Both the position numbers and the translations under genes were made by a program. A stretch of DNA of 64,000 nucleotides, taken from Naematelia aurantialba (taxonomy: Eukaryota > Basidiomycota > Tremellomycetes > Tremellales > Naemateliaceae). The notes below the pieces were generated by a model, which did no database searches, was not told the origin of the DNA, and was given only the letters and a program-made list of their open reading frames with translations. Positions 32,161 through 42,923 of this stretch are shown here, one piece after another. The number at the start of each line of letters is the position of its first letter. Position 1 is the first letter of the stretch. Location of the stretch: positions 310,001-374,000 of the forward strand of contig JAKFAO010000012.1 of NCBI GenBank assembly GCA_021527695.1, in the 5' to 3' direction.

Positions 32161-34379
32161 TTACATAGACATGACCATCATCCGCGATATGGGTAATTTG
32201 TACCCGGGCAGGTCCCAGTACCGCCTGCGCACGCCGTTCCAGACCTCGCTGCGAAGCGATTCGGGGATCGGCACGTTGTGCCACTCGGTCTCGAGGCCGA
32301 CCTCTTCGAGGTGTAGGTCGGCGAGGTGGGACGAGACGTCGTAGATGGTTGCGTCTGGGGCGTCAGCTTCGTTTGCCCGCGAGGGAGAGGGCGGAGACAG
32401 AAAGTGCACCGGGGATTAAGGGGAAAAGAGAGAGGGAAGAGGGAGACAGCTAAGAGGGAAGACGGAGGGAAGAGGGAAGAGAAGGGAACAGGAGAAGGAA
32501 GATGGAACGCCACTGACTCGTTGCGCCCAGCCCGTTCCAGAACGAAAACACCCCGTGCTCAGGCTCGAGTATATCCGGCAGGAACTCGAAGAACTGCTTG
32601 AGGTCTGAATGGGGTAATCAGCGTCGCTCCCCTGCCCCCTGCTACCTGCCACCTGCCACCCGCCACCTGCCTCCTGCCCCCTGCTACCTGCCACCTGCCA
32701 CCTGCCACCGGCTACCCTTCTGCACTGCGACGCTTTTGTACTGCAACGCTCTTGCACTGCGACGCTTCGACCCACCTTCATACCCCTCTGCAAACGTGTC
32801 CACGAAAACAGCGTCAAAGCCCTCCGGCACGCCACTCAAGACCTCGCCCATCCGGTCGTTGTCAATGAGGAAATCCTGCCACCGGCCCTCGAGGACACGC
32901 ACGCCGGGCCAGTCGTATACCCCTGCGGCGCGCATGTGCGCGAGTACCTGTGGGTGCGCTTCGATGATGGTGTGGTTCCGGGGGGGCGTGGATGTGGCCG
33001 CGACGCATTGGGATTGGAAGAGTCGGTCGACCTGGTGTGCTGGTCAGCAGCTGCCACGGGGTCTGTACACTACTATGTTGGATGCGATTTGACCAACGAG
33101 CCCTTCCGGTGGCGAGGATCAAGGGGTACAAAGAGATGCAGGAGACCGAGTGGCGAAATTTAGGAAGCGGAAATGAGGAAGAGCACAGGGAGACAGTCAC
33201 GCCGACAAGGAGCATCGCAATGCGCGATGAAGAAAAGTCCAGGGACGTCTAGATCCACGCGAAGAAAGCGACCAGCTGCAGAGAGGACAAGCGAGATGGA
33301 GGACGTACGATACCGAGACCGTACCCCACATTCAGAATCGACAGGCCTCTTGGGCCGTCGTCTTTGGCTTTACCTTTCCCGGTGCCGTCCGCAGCCCCCG
33401 AGTGACCGCGCAGCATGAGCCGTACATGCTCGCACACTGGATCAGCCTCTGCCGCGCTCGCAAGGCAACCTACTCAACGGCTCTTCCCAGCCCATCATGA
33501 CTCTGTCCCAATCAGCGACTGTACGGACTGAGCCTTTACACCCCAGTTCTTGTAGCCTCTACGCCCAGCCTTTGTAGCCTCGGTAGCTTTCGTAGGTTTA
33601 GGCAGGGCACACAGGCGGCCAGAGTTGGGACAGGGGATCTGGCTCACCCATTCCCGTCCGCATCGAGCACGCGCTCCCGCCCGTCGTCGCCTACCTCCCA
33701 CCGCAGCTCGCAGCGCAGGAACATGCGGTTGTCACCTGCGGATGTGGTGTCTTTTGCTCGGAGCGTGACGTGCTCGTCGTCTGTCACGCTTGCTTCCGAT
33801 GCTCTTGCTTCGTTCACGGCGTGGTGCAGCATTTCTAGAGTACAGCTCGTCAGCACCGCACCCCCATCGTCACCGCATCCCCTTCTCCCCGTGACTCGGA
33901 CTCATGAGCCGTGATCCTTAGTCTCGCATGACTCTAGCCGTCTCCACTCTCCCTTCTTTTCGGTCCGCATCTTTGCGCTGGCAAGCAGCAGACGCAGACG
34001 TAAACGCAGAGGCAGACGCACCAGACCTGACCCCTTCATTCCGAACCATCTCCCAGCCGTCTTCCCAGCCAAAACTGATGCACACCTCGCCAGCCGTCCG
34101 TCCCCACTTGTCCACTGCGTTCCAGACCCCACCGGCACGCAGTAGCATCCTCATTATCCCTTCATCCCGCCGCTCAGCAGCGTAATGGAGGCATGACCAC
34201 CCCAGCGCCTCGTCCTGGAACCATGTGGGTGCGCCTCGGTCGAGCAACGCTTTGATGGAGGATGGCGGTCCGGTCTGGACGCTGGAGATAAGTTCCTCTG
34301 CAAGTACCAGCGCCTCGATAGCCTCAGGACGGGCCACGGGGGCGGGCTTGCTCGCTGCTGATGCGGACGGGTCTGCCAT
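32161..34379 (-). CDS. RMT2: Protein arginine N-delta-methyltransferase Rmt2
   Basis: Rmt2 methylates the delta nitrogen of arginine, with ribosomal protein L12 as the known yeast substrate. Exons: 34379-34022, 33834-33648, 33502-33474, 33436-33309, 33031-32776, 32604-32518, 32354-32161, giving 412 aa, as in the family. The N-terminal part has ankyrin-like segments ([39 protein letters not shown]). The methyltransferase fold has [14 protein letters not shown] (SAM binding), [23 protein letters not shown] and [24 protein letters not shown]. The C-terminus is [17 protein letters not shown] 29-nt microexon (33474-33502) encodes VMMGWEEPL. Intron 5 holds a CCTGCCACC minisatellite. It starts 177 bp from the divergent acidic-protein gene. 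Confidence 0.95.
32625..32765. repeat. CTGCCACC and ACTGCGACGCT repeats in RMT2 intron 5
   Basis: The intron 32605-32775 is almost entirely repeats: about ten copies of a 7-8 nt CCTGCCAC/CCTGCTAC unit (32625-32715), followed by three copies of TTGCACTGCGACGCTT-like units (about 32718-32768). Confidence 0.85.
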
Positions 34380-34556
34380 TGTCTGTTGCTCGGGTGCAGC
34401 GAAATGCAACAAAGAGGGCGGTTGGACATAGAAATTATCGGTACGACGTGCCTGGCTGTTGCAAGCAAAAAGTTCAAGTCGGCGACTTTTGACAACAACA
34501 ATCTCTCCAGCGAGCAGCCGAGATACATGATTCGCCAAGGCAGGACGACGTAGAGT

Positions 34557-36208
34557 ATGCCAGAGGCAGGCTCGGATGCGCCGCAGAGGCGCAGAAGACC
34601 TCGGACTACGAAAGAATCGATCCGCGACTCGGTCTACCTCGTTCCCCCGTCTGCTCTGTCTCGGCACGCCCTCGGCGCGGCATTGGCAGCTCGAGCGGTC
34701 CCGCCGAGGCGAGCGGCGGATTCTGCGCGAGAGGACGAGGATGCCGAGTCCTTTCGGGTGCGTGCTCTGGACGGATGGGAGACGAGGCGGCAGAGGGAGA
34801 AGGCTCTGGCGGAGTTTATCGCGTCTTGTGAGTCTCAGGCGTTCTGCTTGCGTTTTGCTGTGTGAGCACGAGGACGAATCAGGGGTTGCTTCGTTCGCGA
34901 ACCAGCCCTGCCTAGCGATAATGGAGTGTCCTTCAGCCTGGATAGAATCGAGTCTGAGAAAGAGAGAGAGGGGAAGCGAGGGAAAGAGCGAGAGCGAAAG
35001 AGAGAGGAGAGAAGGAGAAAGAGAGAGAGAGCGCGAGGGAGAGAAGGAGAGAAGGAGAGAAGGAGAGGAGGAGAAAGACAGAGGGGATGGGAATGATCCA
35101 GACAACAACGGTCACAGCTGACACCGCGACTGGACAGCCGACGACCCCGGCCCCAGACTCCCAGACGACGACCTCCTCATGGCCGTGCACCTCCACGCCG
35201 CCAAGACGTACGAGCGCAGCGGCCTGCTGGTCCCTCCCAAAAAGCGTTCCAGGGCTCAGCCGTGGGCAAGCAAGAAACGGCGTCTCGTCGACGCGCAGAA
35301 GGAGATCGCGACGACCTCGTCTGCTCCGCTAGCAGGAGCAAGCTCAAGCGCGGGTGGCTCGGGGTCTGCGGGTCCGCAAGCAGCGACCGAGAGAGCGGAG
35401 AGGACTCGGACCATGACCCGGAGAACTGGGACCATGACCAAGTCCAGGACGAGGATGGATGGGAAGGATCATGGGATGGACGCTGAGGATGAGGACGGCG
35501 ACGAGGAGCAGGATGGTATTAGACATCGCTCGGAGGAACAGAGCCAAGACAGCGATGAGGGCGAGGTTGACGGCGAGGGCGAGGGCGAGGGAGAAGACGA
35601 GAGCGAGGATGACAGCGTGGACGATAACGAGGACGATAACGAGGGCGAGGGGAATCACGGTGCCAACGACAACGACGACGGCACAGCTCGCTCTCAGACC
35701 AACACCGAGTCGAGCCAGAGACGGAGGGCATACAAGCGCAGAGACATGTATCGCGCTTTCGACGGTTCCGCGCTCTTGGCTCTTGGTATGTTGTTGTTCA
35801 CGCTTCCACCCTGCCTCCTGGCATCCGTAACGACGACCAACGCTGACGACCTGGCGCACAGGCATTCTGGTGGAAGAATACATCATCGCCCAACTCCATC
35901 AAGCAGGATACCAACCCCGGCGTGACCGGCGCGACGACCATTCCGACCACCATCCCGACGACCAACCCCGAGGTACCGGTCTGGGTCCACGAGGTACCGG
36001 TCCCACAGCACCCGATGCCCCGCGCCGCCTCAGCCCCAGCGACAGCGACGATGCCAATCATGCTGATGCCGCGCCGTTGGACTCCCTTGGACAGGCCAGC
36101 GGTGCTAGCGATCACGACGAAAGTAGCAATGACGCGTACGACGACATACGAAACCACCATGACGACGAAAGCAACGATGACCACGACGGCGGTAGTAGTG
36201 GTGACTAA
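34557..36208 (+). CDS. Acidic nuclear-type protein, possible Rrn9-domain protein
   Basis: I do not firmly recognise it. Exons 34557-34827, 35138-35785 and 35862-36208 give 421 aa. The N-terminus is basic ([13 protein letters not shown]). After intron 1 comes [24 protein letters not shown] and a basic cluster ([16 protein letters not shown], likely NLS), then a long Asp/Glu/Arg-rich region, then [17 protein letters not shown] just before a His/Asp-rich tail. The pair of blocks (DDLL..A.H.HAA.YY and [13 protein letters not shown]) recalls fungal RNA polymerase I upstream-activation-factor subunit Rrn9, but that is from memory and tentative. The 310-nt first intron contains a long purine tract. 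The last exon ends inside a repeat array that continues past the stop. Confidence 0.6.
34950..35085 (+). repeat. Long GA-rich purine tract within intron
   Basis: Some 135 nt of nearly pure purine (GAGAAAGAGAGAGAGGGGAAG..., GAGAAGGAGAGAAGGAGAG) in intron 1 of the acidic-protein gene. It could form triplex DNA. It lies just upstream of the branch region and the 3' splice site at 35137. Confidence 0.85.
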
Positions 36209-36292
36209 TCACGATGACCACGACGGCGGGAGTAGTGTTGAATAATGACGATGACCACGACGGCGGTGTAGTATTGAGTAACGACGATGACC
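36174..36292 (+). repeat. ~37-nt repeat spanning a stop codon
   Basis: Three copies of a unit beginning ACGATGACCACGACGGCGG followed by TAGTAGTG-like sequence. The first copy encodes the last residues of the acidic protein and contains its stop codon (36206-36208); the others are downstream. Confidence 0.85.
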
Positions 36293-36340
36293 ATGTGGCA
36301 TGTTAGACGTATAAGATGAATAATGAACATGCATCGCACT

Positions 36341-39300
36341 CTACACTTCCTCCTGCTGCTCAGGCTCGTACGCCACCTTTCCGCCTCCTGCCGCAGGAAC
36401 ACGCATTGCCAACTTGCGTCGATATGCAGGCCAGCCTGCCACGGCGTCAGCTATACTGCCAACCAAGGTCGACGTCCACCCACCTTCAAGCGGAATATCG
36501 TACACCCCTGTCCAGTCGACGTGATCGCTCGACCAGAAATCTGTGCAATTCTGTGCATGTCAGCGGCCATCCATGTGTATACCTGCTAATGCTCGAGGAC
36601 TGCGCAGAGTTCAGATGTGAGTGGAGAGGTAGAATCAGGAGCTCAGAGGTGAGAGGAGAAAGTGTCGAGGAGAGTGAGAGCCGCCCTACCTTGACGAAGC
36701 CCAGATCGAATGGGTTTCCCTCGCGTCCCGCTCGCATCATCCCCCCTATTGCTTTTCCTTTTGTGAACCGATCCAGCCCTAGCACCTGCATCATCGGCCC
36801 GCTGAGCCCTCTCCACGCGGCGCCGCAACACCGTCCCAGCCCCAACGGCCCATGACTGTGCCCGTGCGATGGCCCGTGCGCGCGCCCTGCCACCGCCGTA
36901 CCGTCCGGTCCGAACGACATTCCCTCAGATCCCACAGCCTCTTCGCTGCTCCCTGACGGCCCGACTCCGGCACCAATCGCCACGGCCTGCTTCATTGCAC
37001 CATCTTGGTCGCGAAGACTCGAGCCCCCACGCCCGCCCATGAATCCATATCGACCGAGATTCGATACCTCGCGAGTGGTCATTTGTTTGGAAACTTGCCA
37101 AAGCTGCGAAACGGCAAGGATCGATGTCCACGTCAACTGCAGACTACCCCAGAACGCCACAGCGACAAGTAATGGATCGTAAGAGCCGGCACGGCAGAGG
37201 GTCGTCGCAATGTCGCACAGTGTCACTCCAGGCGACGGGGCGGGGACGTATTCCGGAGCATTTTCAATCACATCTTCGGTCAGTCCCTCGTCTTGCTGTT
37301 CAGCTTACATTGAACGCTCAGATAATCAAATGCCACGATCCCCGAGATAAGGAAGATCACAAAGAGAAGGAAATATCGATGGTTGCGGAATCCCACTGAT
37401 ACTGTCAGCTCTTCAGATTGGTGGTTGGACTTTATGCTTACCACAGTTGTACACCCACGGACAGTGACTGTCGAATGAGCTTTGCCGCGAGACGGCACAA
37501 AGAACTTACTGGTCAAATCGCGCTACACAGCGATTGCAAAGGCGGCAGTGTTTTGAGCGTAAGGGCTTCTTCGCCTGAGAGCAATACTCAGATGATGCGG
37601 CATAGCAACCAGAAAGAATGACTCACCATACACACAATACAGAAATTAGTCCCGTTGAGACGACCAGCGTCAACGAGCTCTTCCAGCGCCTGTTGATACC
37701 ATCAGCCCTGGCATCACCCACGACCGAGTTACTTACCATCTTGATCTCAGAGTCCGTCAAGGCTTTTGGCACGAAGCCGGGGTCCGTGACGATGGCTTTG
37801 TAGAAGTTCCACGAGCAGGCAAGGAGGGAAACGAAGAAGGCAAGATTAGCGACAGCGTGTCCAGGTGTCCCTAAGCGTGCATGCGATTCAGCGTTCTTCT
37901 GACCCAAGGCGGGATAAAAGGGTGGCTTGTGCTGCTTACCTCTCACGAGACGGCTCACCCAACCGTACGCAACCCACACTATTGAGCCGAAGATGATCGC
38001 GGCAAAATAAGGTGATGCCGAAACTCGATTATCATCAGGCTGGTGCTTCAGCAGGACCTGAAGCACGAGCTGGACGCATTAGCGCCTGATGACGAGCAGA
38101 CTCACCAATGACATGCCCCAGAACTCGGCGCATGCAAGCGGTAGTGCCGTGTATATCGGTAGGACGGTAAAGGTGCCCAGGATGACACCTAGGACGACCG
38201 TTGGCATGACCATGATGATCCATTTCGTCCCTCTCTGAAGAGCCAGTCGTCAACCCCATGCAGCTCTCCGCAAAAGTGGTGTGTACTTACCTCGCCGAAT
38301 CTGGGCATCAACTTGCGCCCATCTGAGGTGTATCCCGCCTCCTCGAGTCCCTTGACAAAAGGAACCAAGCCTTTCAGCTCCTCTGCCATGTCCCGAGGCG
38401 TCTTGCCTTGCTCCTCTTTGATCTCAAGGTCCGCTCCTGCCTCAATGAGATGCCGTATGGTGGGTCTTGAACCTTTGACCGCCGCCCAATGCAACGGGGT
38501 CATTCCAGAGTTGTCGCGACTGTGGACCGATGCACCATGCCGGAGAAGGATGTCGACTGATATTGCATCGCCTGTTGCCATGAGCATCACATGTGGAGAA
38601 GAGATGGTAAGGTCTTCACCTTGGTAGGCAGCCCACATTAACGATGTGTGCCCATCACTGTCCTTCTCATCGATCGCTACGGGCTGATGAAGCTGCAACC
38701 AGACTCAGTACTGAAAGAACTTTGGTGATACACGACTAACCATATACAGCAAAGGCATGACCGCGCTCGAGTGAGTGATGAGATGCAGCGTGTTGAAGCC
38801 TTGCGCATCGATGATATTTGGGTCTGCGCCTCTGCTCAGCAGCAGGTGCACGACGTACAAATGCCCGTTACGGGCGGCCCACTGCAACGGAGAGGCTCTG
38901 AGCTCGCCACCGAGTGCATCGACATCTGCGCCGTGGTCGAGCAAGAACCGGCACATGCCGAGTTGCGCGTTGATCGACGCCCAATGCAGCGGCGTGACTC
39001 CCTGCTCGTCCCGTGCAGACAAGTCGAGTGTTGGGTCATCTTCCAGTAGCGATGCCAGCGTCTGAGTATCTCCCCGTTGTGCGAGGATGTGGATATTCAA
39101 CTAACGGGGGTCAACGCGAGACTCGAAGAGGGGAGGCAAGGAAGAACACACAGGATCAGGCGGCGGAGGGGCTTCTAGGGTCGTTTCTCGGCCCACCTCT
39201 GCCGATGCCCGCTCTAATGAGGTGCGCGATAGTGGATCATCGTCGATGACAACGGGCGATGAGATGCCCAAGCCGCGCCGAGCCTTGTTGTCTGGAGAGT

Positions 39301-39349
39301 TGGGCGTGGAGGGGGTGGCGGTCGTTTGTGCTAGTGGTGGAGTTGTCAT
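36341..39349 (-). CDS. AKR1: Palmitoyltransferase Akr1 (ankyrin-DHHC)
   Basis: An S-acyltransferase of Golgi/endosomes with ankyrin repeats and a DHHC zinc domain. First exons: 39349-39152, 39100-38741, 38692-38620, 38571-38291, 38234-38106, 38057-37940, 37870-37737, continuing to the stop at 36341. Ankyrin repeats are clear ([52 protein letters not shown]). TM segments follow ([37 protein letters not shown]), then TDPGFVPK and the cysteine-rich core [20 protein letters not shown] with [16 protein letters not shown]. The DHHC motif is split by an intron, and the second half sits on a 26-nt microexon (37442-37467). The C-terminal exon gives [18 protein letters not shown], typical of Akr1. A 48-nt in-frame intron (38572-38619) interrupts the fourth ankyrin repeat. 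Some middle exon ends were placed only by eye. Confidence 0.94.
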
Positions 39350-39883
39350 GACAGCAAAGCCGTGGCGTCGCGAGCGCCGGAGCTCTTGCTGCTAGATGAC
39401 AGACGAGTGCGTGCCAGAGACAATGACTACCAGATGCTACGAAAGAGCTGCGGCGCAAGATACAATGGGTACGACTACATCGCCTCGAGCGACGCCGAGC
39501 AACATGCAACTCGGCGGGCTGCGGGGCAACGCACACGCGGGTGGCGAAATCACATTGGCAGTAGACGATGCTCAGAGCACGATACGGGACAATGCATGCG
39601 ACGCAGCTGGCGGCGTCTGGGGCCAGTCGAGTGCGTACAGATACATGCCTTGGTGCTATAATATGCAGGATGCTGGATATAGGGTGTCCAGCTGGCGACA
39701 GCGCTGGAACTTTGCTTGGACCGTCTGATGCGGGTACGCGCTTCCACACCTGCACGCGGTGCGAATCATCACCAGCGACTCTGGCAGGTAAATTGTGGTG
39801 GCGCGACGCGTCAGAGCCGGATTGCGCTGTGTGTGCTGCGATAGATACGATAATCGCAGTGATCGGGGCTTGGAGCTGCGTCG
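39350..39883. other. Region between AKR1 start and APC11 stop
   Basis: About 530 bp holding the AKR1 promoter and the APC11 3' end. Plus-strand open frames here (for example from 39362) lack domains and overlap regulatory sequence, so I leave them out. Confidence 0.45.
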
Positions 39884-40676
39884 TCACCGCTCTTCGTCCA
39901 CCTCCATCTCCACCTGCTGCGCGACCCTGTCTCCGTGGCTCACATCTGCTGCTTCTACCGCCGCGCCAGCTTGCGGCTCCGAGGATTCGCTGTCGACAGT
40001 CTCCATGATGTCCTCGGTTGTCGCTCCAGCAGGTATAGGTCCTGGCGTTACGATGGCCACGGGGACTCGGGATGTGGTGGTGGGCAGTTTATCGTGCTGC
40101 CTCTCTGCCGTGACTGCAGATGATCAGCCCGGAGAATCAGATAGGCAAGAAGGGCGGGGACGGGACAACAGATTGGCGGGGGAGAACGAGAAGAGGGAGA
40201 AGCAGAAAAGGCGCAGAAGAAGAGGGGGAAACAGCCACTGACCCCATTCCCGGCGATCCATGGGACACTGCTGTTTGGACGATTCGGTTCCGATCCATTT
40301 GAGCAGGCAGTGCATGTGGAAGATATGTGTGCATTCGCCCCAGACTGCGGTGTGCCAACGCGTCAGCGGCCACAAGGCGTGTCAAGGCCACAAGAACGAG
40401 GCCGCGTTCATCTACCCCTTGTAGACAAAGTATGACACAACGGGACTCACTCAGTGGACAGTCGTCGCCTGGGACCTTGCACTCGGGGCAACAGCTCTCA
40501 AATGCCAGTCTGCAGATCCCACACACATCGTCCTCTTCATCTTCGTCCTCTTCTATAGCGTCGCCATACGAGTCCTCTGCCTCGGGCTCGGCGTATCGCC
40601 ATAGCTTGTGTGGTTCAGACGAAGTGTCCCATTTCCACGCCGCGACCGCGTTGTACGAGGTGACGGTGAACTTCAT
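39884..40676 (-). CDS. APC11: Anaphase-promoting complex RING-H2 subunit Apc11
   Basis: Apc11 is the RING subunit that recruits the E2 in the anaphase-promoting complex. Exons 40676-40451, 40344-40243 and 40113-39884 give 185 aa; most Apc11 proteins are 84-165 aa. It opens with [17 protein letters not shown], as in the family, followed by a 40-residue acidic insert. Then come [41 protein letters not shown] and [10 protein letters not shown]. The last zinc ligand, Cys in human Apc11 (CPMCRQEW), is Asp here, as in the related Rbx1 RING. A 70-residue acidic/Thr-rich tail ([16 protein letters not shown] and on) is added by the third exon. Divergent from an unknown gene with 232 bp between starts. 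Confidence 0.95.
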
Positions 40677-40908
40677 GTAGTGCTGAGGCGCGGGGCACAG
40701 CGACGACCCGTGGACTGCGCTGTGGTTGTCAGAGTCGTCGTGTCCAGAGCGGTACCGTCGCTGGACGAAGGTCCCACCGCGAGCGTTTGTAGATGTCAGA
40801 CGGTAAACGGTAAATCCCGTCTACGCGTGCTGTTCAACGCGAGACTGCTAGACATTTTGATCTTTTGCTCTCCACGCTTTGCATGTTCCTAGACCAAAGC
40901 TCTCGGCC

Positions 40909-42695
40909 ATGGGCTATACAATGTATGTCTGCTGGCCCATCGCTGAACATCCGTCACCCACCGTAGTGCGATACTGACGCTGCACAGTGTCCTACAATGG
41001 ACGCTGCCTCCATCTCCAACCCGCCAATTGAATCTCTCTGAAATCATCTCGACCCGCATCCTAACCCACTACTCGGTGCGTCTACCTGTTCCCCGTCCAG
41101 CCAGCCCATCACACCGCTACGTCGAACCCAAGACGACGAAGCAGCAGCGGACATTTGGCACAGTTTGGCATTGTCATGCCGGCTGACCGGAACAGCTGTC
41201 CTCGCCCACTCGGTCGACGGTGCAGTTCCGGACGTACCGCACCCCGACGCTGCAGCTCACTACGATCATGTACTCGCCGCCATTACCGGCCGTCCGGGAC
41301 CTGGTCATCCAAGGTGTGCGGGACGACACGGCCTACCTCTTCCTAGAATTGCGCGGGGGAGCGAATTCGGGCGAGACAAAGCCAGGGGGAGGGGACGGTG
41401 GGGAGGTGCAGCAACAGCTAGGGCGGAGCGAGGCCAAGCAGCATGGGGACGAGCAACACGACGACAAGCGATTGAAGAATGAAGCAATCGAAGATGACGG
41501 GTTCGAGATCATCGATCCGCCACCTAGTGGTGTGCCGACCTCGACGCTAGCGGTGCCGGCATCCACGGCGGCAACGGCATCTGCGGCGGCAACAGCATTT
41601 GCGGTGGCAACAGCATCCGCGGTGGCAACAGCATCCACATCGGCAGCAGCATCGACCGCGGCAGATCCGTCTGGCAAGCGCGGACCTGCGAGACAGAAGA
41701 TTGGTCGGCGCACGAGCCAGAAAGACAAGGGTCGGTACCGGATCCTGGCTGTGCGGCCGGCCGTCTCGACGATCCCCATGTTACAGAACCTCCTCTCGCC
41801 CCTGGTGTTGGGTCTCACCAAAGCTGCTCGGGCAGTGAGTGTCTATATTTCTTTTGGGTGGTCTCCATCTCTTTTGGGTGGTGGCCACGTCTTGCGGGAC
41901 CCTCTGTGAACTGCGAACACCTTTGTTCACGCCTTGCGATCTGTCTTGCGCTCCCCTTGCCCTAGCCTTCGTACTACACTGACCCACTACTCTTCCAACT
42001 TACCTCATATCTTTCTTCGACCTACCGCGGCCCTCGTCTCACCACTCATCCCTCTACCTCGTAGCTCGTAGCTCGACATATCTCCTTCCACCTGTACCTC
42101 ATCCTCACATATTTTCCTTCATACTATCCAACATTTGCCGTTCGTACTCACCTCATCCCTCACATTGTCGTTCATACTACCTATCCCTCACACTGTCGTT
42201 CATTTATTACCTGATACCTCCGCCCAACGGTAGAGCTAACCCGCCTAGGCTGCAACCACGACCGGCTCGTCCCTGCCCACGCCCACCCCTCTCCCCGGCA
42301 CTTCCCTCCTCATCACGTCTCTCACTTACCCCTCTCTGCCGTCCCCGCTCCCGCAGATCCGCCTGACACTGCATATCCTGCCTACGCCGTCCAGCTCGTC
42401 TCCCCAGTCTGTCCTCCTCGAAGGGGATTACCTCGGCACCACTGCCCCTGCCCCAGCCACTACCATCACCAATGCCCCTGCTTCTGAAAGTGGCAATGGC
42501 GGCCATACCTCGGCCGCGGTCCTGCGCGAATGTCTCGAGGGATGCCTGCCCGACGGCGCGGGTGGCGAACGAAAGTGGTTCACCTGGGACGACGACGCAG
42601 GCGACAAGATCCACGCCGGGTGGGAAGGGCTGGAGAGGACCAAGCGCGCTTCCTTCTTGCTCGCAAAGTGTCTCAAGGAATCAAGTATAATATGA
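40909..42695 (+). CDS. Unknown protein, 395 aa, spliced
   Basis: Not recognised. Exons 40909-40922, 40988-41075, 41196-41834 and 42249-42695 keep one open frame. The first coding exon is only 14 nt. The protein opens MGYTIVLQWTLPPSPTRQLN; the next exon has TVQFRTYRTPTLQ and DLVIQGVRDDTAYLFLELRG, then an Ala/Thr/Val repeat (VATASAVATAS), a basic patch and RYRILAVRPAVSTIPMLQNLL. The last exon has IRLTLHILPTPSSSSPQ and a C-terminal EGLERTKRASFLLAKCLKE. Alternating strand/helix segments suggest a folded core. A faint resemblance to Mediator Med20 (MG-T start, FRTYR) was noted but not trusted. Exon 3 start and the 414-nt last intron are the least certain parts. Confidence 0.55.
41500..41670 (+). 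repeat. GCAACAGCATC(C/T)GCGGTG coding repeat
   Basis: A 15-18 nt unit (GCGGTGGCAACAGCATCC and variants) repeated about five times between 41560 and 41660, read in frame as VATASA/AATAFA in the unknown protein. Confidence 0.7.
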
Positions 42696-42923
42696 CAGCC
42701 TCTCGCACGGCATACATGTCAATAGTATCCGCTCTGCATGCCAGGAGTATCTGCTATGCGTGGTATATGACAGGTCCGGATATCCCCACGCCTTGGCGTC
42801 CTCAGAGTCTTCCGCTCCTCGTGCTTTCGTCCAAAGATTGACAGCCTCCAACTGTCGATTGAACAGCGGACAGACGCTCAACATAACAAAATGGCCTTCT
42901 CAACCTCAACAAGCCGGCCGCTC
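42696..42923. other. Short convergent intergenic region
   Basis: A 228-bp gap between the stop codons of the unknown plus-strand gene and the karyopherin gene. Nothing recognised. Confidence 0.4.

Noticed and set aside
35256..35886. Minus-strand Val/Leu-rich ORF opposite the acidic-protein gene
   Set aside because: It is the antisense shadow of the Asp/Glu/Arg-rich coding repeats; hydrophobic runs arise from complementing GAC/GAG codons.
40909..42695. Assignment of the unknown gene to Mediator subunit Med20
   Set aside because: Only a few residues at the start and an FRTYR run recall Med20; without an alignment this is too weak to name.
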